Below, piece after piece: positions 45,551-56,993 of a stretch of 64,000 nucleotides of DNA (its first letter is position 1; the number at the start of each line of letters is the position of its first letter). The notes under the pieces are model-generated. The model saw only the letters and a list, made by a program, of their open reading frames with translations. It did not search any database and was not told the DNA's origin. The stretch is from Azolla caroliniana (lineage: Eukaryota; Polypodiophyta), in assembly GCA_043228905.1 (NCBI GenBank), contig JBHGNT010000002.1, positions 22,258,001 to 22,322,000 of the forward strand. Reading direction: 5' to 3'. A program made the position numbers and the translations under genes.

Positions 45551-45888
45551 TACGAGATGTACGGGTGATTGATAAGTGTGATAAGTGAGGGCGAAAGATG
45601 TAATGTGTTGATATGTATGTGTGATTTTATACGATTATGAGTGTGAATGTAAGTGTGAGTGTGGTAGATACAAAGAGGTGTGAGTGAGTGACTAGGTGTG
45701 AATGCCAAGGGGGCTCACACCCTTGTGGATCTACCCCTTTGTACCTATTTAACCCCTTATGGGGAATGAATGAATACATGAATAACCATTTCTCTCTCTC
45801 TCTCAATCTCTCTCTTGTCATCTCTCTCATCTATCTCCCCTTATGTTGAACCCCCTTGGGAGGGGGGTGGAGCCATTCTAGGCACCAC
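45551..45888. other. Unclassified, possibly LTR-derived DNA between LINE fragment and TE6
   Basis: GTGTGA-rich sequence, then a CCTATTTAACCCC word and CT tracts, ending GGAGGGGGGTGG next to the TE6 LTR. It resembles part of an LTR but matches no other LTR in the window. It does not look like the missing 3' end of TE7. Confidence 0.3.
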
Positions 45889-48800
45889 TGTTGAAGACAA
45901 GGCCGTCAATGCGGAAGATCAAGTAGCGTTCGATTCGTATTGAATACCTGCGTATGACAGTCTCTCAAGATCGTGCACAGAGATAGAGAGAGAGAGAGAG
46001 AGAGAGAGGCACAAAGAGTCTTTCTATTCCATAGAACAATAATACAACCCAACCTTACAAAAAGGTTACAAGGTCACTTTATATAGTGACCGACTTAGGG
46101 CAACTACCATTTATGCTAATTACACAAATGGCCCAAACTTGATCTATACAAAGGGATAGTGTGAATACGTCCATTATACACTTGTATTCGACACTCCCCC
46201 GTAATGGGCGTATACATGGGTTATCTAAGATTACAGGTATAAACCTAGGTTCTCGGACATATCAGTTTTGTTCGAGTCGGCAAGGTCCGAAGGCAGAAGA
46301 CCGAACTGGTCGGGTCGGAAGAGTTGAAGCCGATCATTAAGGAACTGATGTCGGTTGTCTGAAACCATCCTGCGCTGTGTCCGGCTCTAACCGGACTGGT
46401 TTGTCGTTACGCCCATCTGATGCCGAAGGGACCGAAAGCGGTCTGCCGAAAGACACTTGGTCATTCCATCTGCGACATTGTCGGTTGTGGATATTTTCTC
46501 TAGACCGATTTTCCCTGAAATGACGCAGTCCCGAACGAAGTGATATCGAACGTCGATATGTTTGGAGGCGTTGTGGTGAACCAGATTTTTCGACAAGGCA
46601 ACAACACCTTGACTGTCGCTATAGACAACTGGGGCCGAGTCATGGTCGACTTGTCGAAACGTGTGCGCCAGCCGGCCGAGCCACAGAGCTTCTTTTGCAG
46701 CGTCGGACGCAGCTACATATTCTGCTTCGGTCGTTGAGGTCGCTGTGCACTCCTGAAGTTTCGACTTCCACGAAATTGCTCCATTGCCGAATTTGAAGCA
46801 GTATCCAGTTGTTGATTTCCAACTGTCTATACAGCCGGCGAAGTCCGAGTCGGTGTAACCGACTACGCCTGAGGTTCGGTTCGGACCGAAAAGAATGCCG
46901 TGGTCTTTTGTGCCAGCCAGATATTTGAACACATGCTTGACTGCGTTCCAATGCGATCGGCCAGGATTGTGCATAAATCTGCTGACGACTCCTACGGCAT
47001 GAGAAATATCAGGCCGTGTCGCGACCATCAGGTACATAAGGGAGCCGACTGCCGGTGCATACGGTACCGACTTCATATCTTCCCCCTCCGGACCGGATGT
47101 CGGGCAGTCTCGCTGAGAGAGCCGAAGATTCATGGGGAGCGGGGTTGAAGCAGATTTGGCTGATTGCATGTTGAAGCGTTCCAAGACACGTCCGATATAG
47201 TCGGTCTGAGACAAAAAAAGATGTCGTTTATCGCGATGTCGACTAATCTTCATGCCGAGTATGTGTCGTGCCGGACCGAGGTCCTTCATGGCAAACTTCA
47301 ACCGCAGTTGCCGAATGAGATCGGCAAGTTCGCCCACGTGGCGTCCAGAAATTAGCATGTCGTCCACGTAAATGATGAGGAAGATGGGTGATCCATCTTG
47401 AGCTGTGTTGGTAAAAAGACAATGGTCCTCATCGCTTTTTGAGAAGCCGATCGATTGGATGAAGTCGTCGAACTTCTTGTACCATTGTCGCGGTGCCTGT
47501 TTGAGGCCGTATAGACTCTTCCTGAGTCGGCAGACTAGATGTTCTTGGCCAGTTGCCACGAAGCCTTTTGGCTGCTCCATATAGATTTCCTCTTCAAGAT
47601 CACCATGGAGGAAAGCTGTTTTGACATCTAGCTGAATCAGCTCCAAGTTGTCGGCTGCCACTACGCCGAGTAGGAAACGAAGGGTTGTCATTTTCACCAC
47701 TGGTGAAAAAATCTCGTCGAAGTCGACGCCATATTCTTGTCGGAAGCCCTTCGCAACTAATCTGGCCTTGTACTTTGGGGTGGTCGAATCAGACGTCTCT
47801 TTTAGTCGATAAACCCACTTGCAAGGAAGAGCACGTCGATTCTTAGGTAATTCGACCAGATCCCAAGTCTTGTTTGCCCGAATGGAGTGCATTTCCGACT
47901 CCATCGCCAGATGCCAGGTGGCTGAGTCGACAGATGTCGATGCTTCTTCGTAAGACGTCGATTCGCCGGCGTCGGTGAAGAAAATTCCAGGAGAATACCT
48001 CTCCGGAGGTTGCGACAGTCTCTCGGATCGTCGAGGTATGATTGGACTGGTCGTATCGGGTATCGAGGTCGGATGGTCCGAAAGCGAATTATTCTGCTGT
48101 GCCGAGTCGGAGTTGTCCGAGTCGGTAGTGTAAGGTTCAGCTACCCGTGAAGCTGACCGTGTGTTAAGAGCGGGGCCTTCTTGAAGGGTCGGCACATCGG
48201 AAAATGTTACCCTTCGGACTTCGATCGGTGTTTTGACTGATGGATTCATAGCCGACTCGTTGAACACAACGTCCGAACTTCGAACGATTTGTCTGCGTTC
48301 GGGGTCCCAGAGTCGGTATCCCATTTCGCCGTCTGATCCATATCCAAGGAAAATGCATTTCCTGGACCGAGGTGCAAGTTTTCGGCGATCATCTTTCGGA
48401 ATAAGGGCGTACGCCTCGCATCCGAAGATCCTCAGCTTGTCGTAATTCGGCTTACTGCCGATCCATAGTTCCTGAGGAATTTGAAGTCCTAGAGGTCTAC
48501 TTGGCGACATATTGATTATGTGTACTGCCGTGAGTAGAGCCTCTGCCCAGAAGCCATCCGACAGTCCGGAGTGTTGGAGCATGGAAACTATCCGTTCTTG
48601 GATTGTCCGATTCATGCGTTCTGCAATCCCGTTTTGCTCTGGACTGTGTGGTGCCGTAAATTCACGTCGGATGCCGCGTTGTCGGCAGAATTTGACGAAT
48701 TCTTCTGATTTGAACTCTCCCCCATTGTCGGTCCGAAAGCATTTCAGTTTTCGGTCAGTTTGATTTTCTACCATAGCGAGCCAATCGGAGAAGATCGAGA

Positions 48801-51412
48801 AGACACGATCTTTGGTACGAATTGGATAAGCCCACACCTTTCGAGTCGAATCATCAATAAAACTGACGAAGTAAGAGGCACCGCCGAGAGACTGATGCGG
48901 CATTGGGCCACAGACGTCCGAGTGGACTAGATCGAGAGGTCTCGTTTCTCTTGGTGCTGATGTCGGGTGTGATGCGGCTGCTTGTTTGCCATACTGGCAA
49001 TGTTCGCAGAATTGATGGTCCGAGAAGGAGAGTTTAGGGATGTATCCGGCTCTAGATAGGTGCGTAATGCCGGCCTTGCTGAGGTGTCCTAATCTTCTGT
49101 GCCATAGTGACGACACAGGAATATCCACCAAAAACAGGTTACCCTCTCTGAGCGTAACATGTAACGGATACAGTGAGTGTATCTTGGGTCCTCTAGCAAG
49201 CAGGAGGTTCCCCCTGTGGAGTGTCCACCCTCCCGAAGAAAAACCGGCACGAATGCCGTCTTCATCTAGTTGTCCAACTGAGATCAATGGCCTTGAGAGC
49301 TCGGGTACATGTCAGACATTGTGAAGTACAAGTGTAGAGCCACCTGCAAGGTTGAGCTCTACTGTGCCGATTCCAATGATGTCACAGTGTTGCGAGTTGC
49401 CGACTCGAACTGAGTCGGAGTGACGGATCGTATATTGCCGAAATTGGGATCGATGAGGAGTCACGTGAAATGACGCGCCCGAATCTAAGAGCCATGTGCT
49501 CGATTCTTCAGTCGTGAGCAGAACTTCTGATCCGACTGGATTTTCGATTGATAGTATATTCGGGTCGTTTGGTAGCACATCAGCTGAGAAGCTGACGTAA
49601 TTGATCTCCTCATGCCGGCCACTCTTCTTGTCTGATTTCTGAGACTTGTCGTTCTTGTTCTTGAGTGCGCGGCAGTCGGCTTTGATGTGTCCGGGTTTCT
49701 TGCAATAGTTGCAGATTCGGTTATCCCGTGACTGGCTCCGTCTTCGCTGATTGTTCGGCTGCCGTGAGGAATCTCTTCCTCATATGTTCGATCGGTCTGT
49801 CGAACCTTGTACTACATAAGCGTCTTCTGTTGAGTCTTTGGCGAAAGACTTTCTCCGAGCTGCTTCGGTCAGGATTGCGCTCGTGACTTCGGAGTATTTA
49901 ACAGCCGTGGTTGACGCGTTGCACACGGTTGTGACGAAAGTTTCCCATGATGAGGGAAGGCTGCTCATGAGTATCATTGCTCTGAGTTCATCCTCGATTG
50001 CCGTCCCCTGAGATGAGATTTGGGAGCTTATGCTTTCGTACTCATTGAGATGTGCTTGAACCGAATCTGATTCTTTCATTCGCAAGTTGTAGAGGCGCCG
50101 GATCAGAAACATCTTTGTTGCAGCGACCTTCTTTTCGTAGGTGTCCGATAGTGTTTTCCATAGTTCGAATGCTGTCGTACACGATTGCACCGTAAAGTAT
50201 ACCGATTCCGATAGGTGCATCCGAATCGTGGCGCGGACGATTCTGTCCAGCTTCTACCACTCAATTGGTTTGTATCCTTCTGGAGGTTCTTCATTTTCGA
50301 TGGGATCGATTTGCCCCTTGACTATGAGATAGTCCTGCATTTGCTCCTTCCAGAAATTGAAGTTCGATCCATCGAACTTTCGTAGACTCATTTCTGACGA
50401 GCCGGATGTTGATGCCATCAAATTTGGTTTCGGTTGACGAAGCTCGGTTCGGAGTTGACTACGAACCTTGTTGGAGTGCAGCCGGTTGGCTCACCCGATA
50501 TCGTTCTAGTCGGATTTGAACCCGAGTCGGTTCGGCTTCGGATGTATGTATTGTTGAACTTGCTCGAATTGACTCCGGTAACTTGAGGGACAGAACCGTC
50601 TGGTCTTCCCGAATGTTGCCGAGTCGGAGTGAGCCCGGTTCGCTTCCGAATATATATGCCAAGTACCGATTATTGAAACCGATTGTCTGGACCGATTCTG
50701 CTTCGGGTGACTGCAGCGACGAGAAGAGACGGATCCAACTGATCCTCCCGAATGTTGATCAGCCGGATGAAGCACGAATTGGGGTTGTTGTCTTGAGACC
50801 GATCTGCACCGAGTGGTTACAATGAGCGGCGAGCAACGTTTGATGACCTCTTCGGATGCCGTTTAACCGAGTGGAGCACGATCGTGTCAATGTTGCACAA
50901 GGGGATTTCACCTCGAGCGGTTACGATCACAAGGAACAGAGTACAACCGGCTGGCTTACTCCAAGCGAAGATGATCTAACGCGATGAGATGCAAGCCTCG
51001 TTTTTCTTCTTCTTCTCTCTTCTTCGAATGACGCAAGAAACCGAACGCTGTGCAGGCTGAGACGACGGCCGACAGCGGGTTGAGGAACCTTCGCTCTGAT
51101 ACCAAATGTTGAAGACAAAGGCCGTCAATGCGGAAGATCAAATAGCATTCGATTCGAGGTTGAGTACCTGCGTATGACAGTTTCTGAGATCGTGCACAGA
51201 GAGAGAGAGAGAGAGAGAGAGAGGAGGCACAAAAGAGTCTTTCTATTCCATAGAACAATAATACAACCCAACCTTACAAAAAGGTTACAAGGTCACTTTA
51301 TATAGTGACCGACTTAGGGCAACTACCATTTATGCTAATTACACAAATGGCCCAAACTTGATCTATACAAAGGGATAGTGTGAATACGTCCATTATACAC
51401 TTGTATTCGACA
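45889..51412 (-). mobile_element. Ty1/copia element TE6 with both LTRs, no target duplication
   Basis: LTRs at 45889-46193 (3', 305 bp) and 51107-51412 (5', 306 bp) have ends TGTCGAA/TTCAACA in element orientation. Inside the 5' LTR is a primer-binding site TGGTATCAGAGC (about 51093-51104); inside the 3' LTR is the purine tract ACGGGGGAG. Flanks do not repeat: ACCAC on the left, GCAGG on the right. The right flank is the TE7 polyprotein, the left flank is unrelated. About 175 bp of the LTRs are identical while the remaining 130 bp carry about a dozen differences. Confidence 0.93.
46387..50418 (-). pseudogene. TE6 copia gag-pol, full length with three nonsense codons
   Basis: From the ATG at 50418 the frame runs about 1,343 codons without a frameshift and is broken only by TAG at 50254-50256, TGA at 49780-49782 and TGA at 49312-49314. 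Domains in order: Gag (KFDGSNFNFWKEQM, LWKTLSDTYEKK), zinc knuckle (CNYCKKPGHIKADC, about 49690-49735), protease (LLDSGASFHVT), GAG-pre-integrase (LWHRRLGHLS), integrase (HSDVCGP, FRTDNGGEF, NGIAERMN), reverse transcriptase (VKTAFLHGDL, YVDDMLISG), and RNase H (TDSDFAGC, STTEAEY, SKHIDVRYHFVR). The 966-residue pol segment 46387-49287 is itself open with all catalytic motifs. The copy is therefore young but no longer able to make the whole polyprotein. Confidence 0.93.
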
Positions 51413-54400
51413 GCAGGCTGGCTATTCTATTTTCCTCCAGTTCCAACAGCATCTCCATCCGGATTCGTTCGGATTCCTTCTCGCTTAACCGCTCCTTAAC
51501 CTGTATTCTTAAGCTAGGAATTTGGAATTCTACTGGCATGACTGCTTCCAAGCCGAATGCCAGTCGGAACGGGGTCGTCCGGATGCTAGTCTTGTACGCC
51601 GTTCGGTACGCCCACAACACGCTCTGCAACTTCGTGTCCCAGTCGGTCTGGTTCTCATTGACGATTTTTCTAAGGATGTTCTGTAGCGTTTTGTTCGTTG
51701 ATTCCGCTAATCCGTTGGCTTGAGGGTAGTAGGGAGTGCTTCGTTTGTGTACTACCGCATAGAATGATGTCAAACTTTCCACCACCTGCCCGAGGAAATG
51801 TCCTCCCTGGTCACTGATCAGCTCAATCGGGCATCCGTACCGACACCATATGCATTCGTATAAAAATTTGGCCGTGGACGCCGCCGTGTTGTCCCGTAAT
51901 GCCTTTGCTTCTACCCATTTCGTGCAGTAGTCGGTAGCCACTATTATATACCGATTTCCGGTCCGCATTGCCGGTGGCTTGAAGGGACCGACAAAGTCCA
52001 AGCCCCACTTTTGGAATGGTTCTAATGGCAAGACCGGGTGATGTGGCATCCGGGCCTGCTCCGTGGGTTGGCCCAGTCGTTGACACAGGTCGCATTCCCT
52101 GCTATACTTAACGACATCTCTCATGGTAGTCGGCCACCATAGTCCGCTCTGCCATATCTTCCGGGCTGTTGTTTCGCCGGCATAATGCCCGCCTGCAATT
52201 CCACAGTGGGCTTCCCTCAGGATCAGATCCTTTTCATCGCTCCGCACTGCTCGCCTCCATACGCCATCTGCCCCCTTGTGATAGAGGGTGTCTCCTACCA
52301 AGCAGAAATGTCTGCTCCGTACTGCCATCCTTTTCCGTTCGTCTCGGTCCAGGTTTTCCGGGGGAACTCCGGTGCTCAGGAACTGATGCATTTCGGTTAA
52401 CCATTTGTCTTCGTCCGCTACTGTGGCCTCCGTTGCCGGTGCCGTCGTGACCCTAAACAGCTCGGCGTCGGGAAATTCGTCCTGTACGCCGTCCCCTGAT
52501 TCTCCGGATTCTAGTCTGCTTAGGTAGTCTGCTACCGCATGCTGCACCCCGGGTCGGTGGAAAATGTCGAATTCGAATTCCTGTAATAGCAGCGTCCATC
52601 GTGCGAGTTTTCCTGTCAGGGCTGCCTTTGAGACCAGGTAGAGTAGTGCCGAGTGGTCAACGTGGAAGGAGAACTTCCGTCCGAGCAGATAGTGCCTGTA
52701 CTTTGTGACACTGTACACCATTCCTAATGCCTCTCGTTCCGTTGTAGAGTAGTTCTGTTCGGCTTTCGAGAGTTTCCTGCTTGCGTAGTACACCGGCCGA
52801 TACCATTTCGGTTCCGTGAGTTGCATCAAAACGCTGCCGATTGCTACGTCCGACGCGTCGACGAAGACGTGAAAGCTTTTACTCCAGTCCGGCGGCTGCA
52901 CCACCGGAGCTTGTGACAGCATGACCTTCAACGCTTGGTAGGCTTTCTCCTCCGTTTCTGTCCATTGGAAAGGTTCTCTATGTACAGCAGCGTGCAATGG
53001 TGTAGCAAAGTCGGCAAGGTGCCGTATCATCCGACTATGCCACCTTATTTGACCAAGGAATCGGCTTAAAGCCTTTGCGTTATTCGGTGCCGGTGCGTCG
53101 AGAATTGCCTTTACTTTATTCGGATCTACCGCGATTCCTTCCCGACTCACCACGTGCCCTAACAAGTTGCCGCTTGCGACTCCAAAGACGCACTTAGCCG
53201 GGTTCAGACTTAATCGGTACTCGCGGCACTTTTCTAAGCATAGTCGTAGGTGATCGAGATGCTCTCCGTGTCGGCTGTAGACGGCGAAATCGTCTAGGAA
53301 GACCTGCATAAAACCGGGAATAAAATCCCCGAAGATTTCCATAATTATCCTTTGAAATGTTGCAGGGGCTGTCTTTAATCCGAACATCATCACGACCGCG
53401 ACGAACACTCCCCATTCCGTCACGAACGCTGTTTTCTCTTGGTCGGCCGGGTTCATTCGGATTTGGTTGTAGCCGCTGAATCCATCCAGGAAGCTGTAAA
53501 CTTCGTGGCCGGCCACCGCATCTAGCACGCCGTCCGTGAATGGTAGTGGAAAAGCGTCGGTCACTGTCGCGGCATTTAGTTTTCTGTAGTCCACACATAC
53601 CCGGATTTTGCCGTTCTTTTTCGGGACCACCACTATCGGGCTCAGCCAGGTTGCCTGCTTGACTGGTCGGATAAATCCGACCCGGAGAAGCTTGTCAATT
53701 TCCTCCTTCACCTTTGCCGCATAGTTTGGATTCATCCGGTACCGGCGTTGAGCGATGGGTTTCGCGTCTGTACTTAGATGAATTTGGTGCTGGTAGAGCT
53801 GGGGGTCCAGCCCTCGCATGTCTTCGTATGACCATGTGAACACGTCCTTGAAATCCGTTAACAGTGCTACCATTGCCTGTTTTTCCTCCTTCGGCAATTC
53901 CTTCGCGACTTTTACCGGTCGGGGTTGTTTTGTTGTGCCGAGGTCCACCTCTTCCAGCTGGGATGCTTTCACCCTTTGGGATATCGTCATTTCTCTTTCT
54001 AGGGCTTCCTGTGCTTGGCGTAGTTCCCGGATCGCCGCTTTGTCCGGCTCGTCCGGCATTGTGATGTACGGCTCTACTGCTGTCGTGATATCCACCTCAA
54101 AAAGTGGGACGATCTGTGGGTGTTCCTCGAGGTACCGATCAACTTCCTCATCCGGTAAGCCCTCCAACATGTTGATGCTTTCGGCATATAAAGGGGTTGC
54201 CTCCTTGCTAGTGAGCACCCGTGGTTGCGTGGCTACCCGTACCTTTGTTTTCCCTCGTCGGAACGTGATCATATTCTTTTGCCAGTTTTGCTTGATATGC
54301 GCCGTTCGCAGCCATGGTCGTCCTAACAGTAGGGGATATGCGCCTTGTACATTCAGCTTTAGTACCACGGCCGATATCCGGAATACGTGGCCTCCTATCG

Positions 54401-56837
54401 TTACTTCCAAGTCCCGGATAAGACCGGTTGGTCGGACTGAGCTTGTATCCGCCATGCGTAACCAGAAGGGGCATGGTTCCCACTCCTGGATGCCTAGGTC
54501 GTCGCATGTCTGTCGACTGATGACGTTCACCCCGGAGCCTCCGTCAATAATTGTTCCTGGAATCTCCTTTCCTTTGACGATTGTCGTGATTGCTGGGCTA
54601 CTGGTATCGACCACCGCTGGGCCTTCCTCCGGGTTGGAGAAAAATGCCGGTGCTGGCGTCGGCGTCGGTTTGCTCACGGCGGCTTGTAAGTCTGCTATAA
54701 ACCGCGGCACCAACTGCAGTAACCGTGCCAACGGCAGCACGATCTGACAATCTTGTAGTGCTTGCCATGTCGGGTTTTCTCCTGGCTGTTCGATTTCCTC
54801 ATCCTTTGGCATATTTTGGTCTCTTACTTCCGCCGCACCTTGTTCGTTGGCTTCTTTGATCCATTGTGCCGCTTGTTTTCTGATTGCTTCCTGGGCTTCC
54901 CATTCGGCGGCCTTCCCCTTCGACCGCATGGTAACCTGCTGTACTTCGGCTGTCACCATGTTGACTGCTGGCTGCTTGTCGGCTGTTTTGCTTGGGCATT
55001 GATTACTGTAATGCCCCTCTTTTCGGCAGTAATAACAGTACACCCTGTGCGTGTTGCTGGATTCTCCTTTTTCCCATGTTTGGGGAAGGGGCATTCCCCG
55101 GCGGTTGTCCTCGGTTTTTCGGTTCTCCGGTGCCGCTACTGGTTTGTCATTCCTTGTTGCCTCCCGACGCTCCTCTCTACGGAAAAATCCACGCCTTTGG
55201 TTCCGTCGGAAATTCCGGTTCCCTGGCCGCCTTTCTTCTCTGCGTCGCTCGTATTCCGGGGATTCGTCTCGGTCGTACCGGTCCCGGGGGTAGCTATCCC
55301 TGCGGTTCTCCTCTCGGTCATAGCTGTCGCGTCTTCTATCGGGGTATCTGTCGCCGCGTTCTCGTCGGTAGCGGTCGTCCCTCCGGAATCGATCCTCTTC
55401 CGGGTCCCGATTGCGCGGTTCTATGTGTCGGACCGGTGCCGCTTGTCGAGTTAACAGGTTATACTCGCATCGGTTCGTTGTGTGGGCGCGAGAATTGCAT
55501 ATCATGCACTGTGCACGCAGGGTGCAGTCGACGGTCGAGTGCCCCGAATTTAGGCATGTTGTGCATTGTAGGGCTTGTCGGAACCGGAGGTCCTCCTCCT
55601 TCGGAAGCGCCTGGTGTAACGCCCCCATCGGCAAGAAGGGGCTCGTCTTGTCCATTTCCAGGACCCGATCAATGACTTGGTCCATTGTGCTGGTGCTGAA
55701 ATCGAGGATTCCACACATCGCTCGAAGTGGCTCTTTCAACGCAGCCAAAAAGACTGCTTTGGCCTCCTCTTCGGGTGGTGCTCTTGCTAATTGACTGTGC
55801 AAGGTCTGGAAACGAATGATAAATTGTGGGACCGTCTCGTTTTCTCCCTGCCGGGTGGTGTAGAATTGTCCGACCAATTCCCTTTGTTCCACTCGTCTAT
55901 GAAACAGGCGTAAAAACTGGGTTTTCAATGCCTCGAACGTGGCGAAGCTGCCTGGTAAGTGCTTTGCGTGCCACCGGGCCGCCGGTCCTTCTAATGTCAT
56001 GCCGAATTCGGCGACTTTGGATCGGTCGGCCTCGGGCTCCGTCAGTCTCTGGGACACGTGGTTGGCTTCCCATGTTCGCAGGAATGCATACACATGTGCC
56101 TCTGCGTCGGGCTTATCCCGATACTTTGGGTACGGATACGGCATCGTGTCGTCCCACTGATTCTCCTGCGCTGGTTCCTCCGAAGTCGGTATCCGCTCTT
56201 GCGGTTCCTCCGCGGGTGGTGTTGATAACCGCTCCTGCGGTTCCTCCACGGGTGGTGTTGGTATCCGCTCCTGCGGTTCCTCCGCGGGTGGTGTTGATAA
56301 CCGCTCCTGCGGTTCCTCCGCGGGTGGTGTTGGTATCCGCTCCTGCGGTTCCGCCGCGGGTGGTGTTGATAACCGCTCCTGCGGTTCCTCCGCGGGTGAT
56401 GTTGGTATCCGCTCCTCCCTCCTCGGCGATTGCCGGTCACCGAACTCCAGAGTTATTTCCTCCTCTGGCTCCGATGTTGCTGAGTAATCCGACTCAAAGG
56501 GGTTGTTCTCGTGGCTGCTTTTATAACGGGATCCCACGCTTTCCCCGCTATCCGAATCCGCCTCTAATGTTGCAAATGCCGCTGCGTCCCCGTCGCCGCC
56601 GGCAAGAGTCTGTAGTAGTGTCTCCGCTTCTTGGAGGCTGGTTATGCTACTGCCTTCGTCGGAAGCTTGTAGAACCTGGAACTGCAGTGCTTCTTCTGCG
56701 ATTTGCCGAAGCGTTTTGGAGAATGACCGATCGCGCCGGATCTCGTCGACGGCTTGCTGCAGGGCTTCCCGTCGTCGCTGCCGTTCGGCGTGGCGTCTCC
56801 CTCTTTCGGTGATGTGGTCGTTGTTTTGTCTAGACAT
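51413..56837 (-). CDS. Ty3/gypsy gag-pol of a non-chromovirus-like lineage (TE7), 3' end lost
   Basis: About 1,800 residues open without a break. The ATG at 56837 is chosen because codons further upstream lie in the primer-binding site and leader. Order: an acidic N-terminus with 12-residue repeats; Gag core (WEANHVSQRL, ARWHAKHLPGSF); two zinc knuckles in tandem (CTTCLNSGHSTVDC, CMICNSRAHTTNRC); an Arg/Asp/Glu-rich stretch; a third knuckle (CYYCRKEGHYSNQC); protease with IIDGGSGVN; reverse transcriptase (VCVDYRKLNAAT, FLDDFAVYS); RNase H (FVDASDVAIG, VDHSALLYLV); and integrase with H-H-C-C, GLDFVGPF, SDQGGHF and GLAESTNK. RNase H and integrase wording resembles the Athila-like side of the family more than TE1/TE3. 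The frame runs into the TE6 LTR at 51412, so the C-terminus, 3' LTR and any chromodomain are gone. Confidence 0.92.
56185..56415 (-). repeat. 36-bp tandem repeat encoding a Pro/Glu-rich 12-residue unit in TE7 Gag
   Basis: About six units alternate between PAEEPQERLSTP and PAEEPQERIPTP, giving a 72-bp higher-order period. The units are almost identical at DNA level, which suggests recent expansion. Protein charge is strongly acidic here and strongly basic after the knuckles. Confidence 0.85.
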
Positions 56838-56867
56838 CCATCCCCTGGTTGTCCTCTGCACTCTGCA

Positions 56868-56883
56868 GGAATCGTGGTCGCCA
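56868..56883 (-). other. Putative TE7 primer-binding site
   Basis: The minus strand reads TGGCGACCACGATTCC just ahead of the gag start. It begins TGG, as the complement of a tRNA CCA end must, but is not the initiator-Met site used by TE2 and TE6. I cannot name the tRNA with confidence. Confidence 0.5.
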
Positions 56884-56993
56884 AAATAGTGTTGTATGTA
56901 TGGCTGGACTAGCCGCAACACAGGTGTCTATCCGACACTTCTCCAAAGGGGTGGTAGGGATAGGATGTTAATACACGTGTATGATAATTACAC

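Noticed and set aside
53818-54747. 309-codon plus-strand frame
   Set aside because: It lies opposite the TE7 polyprotein and has no motif; it is open because of the base composition of the real gene.
55826-56812. 328-codon plus-strand frame with Val-Pro-rich repeats
   Set aside because: Antisense shadow of the TE7 Gag; its repeats mirror the 36-bp coding repeat on the other strand.
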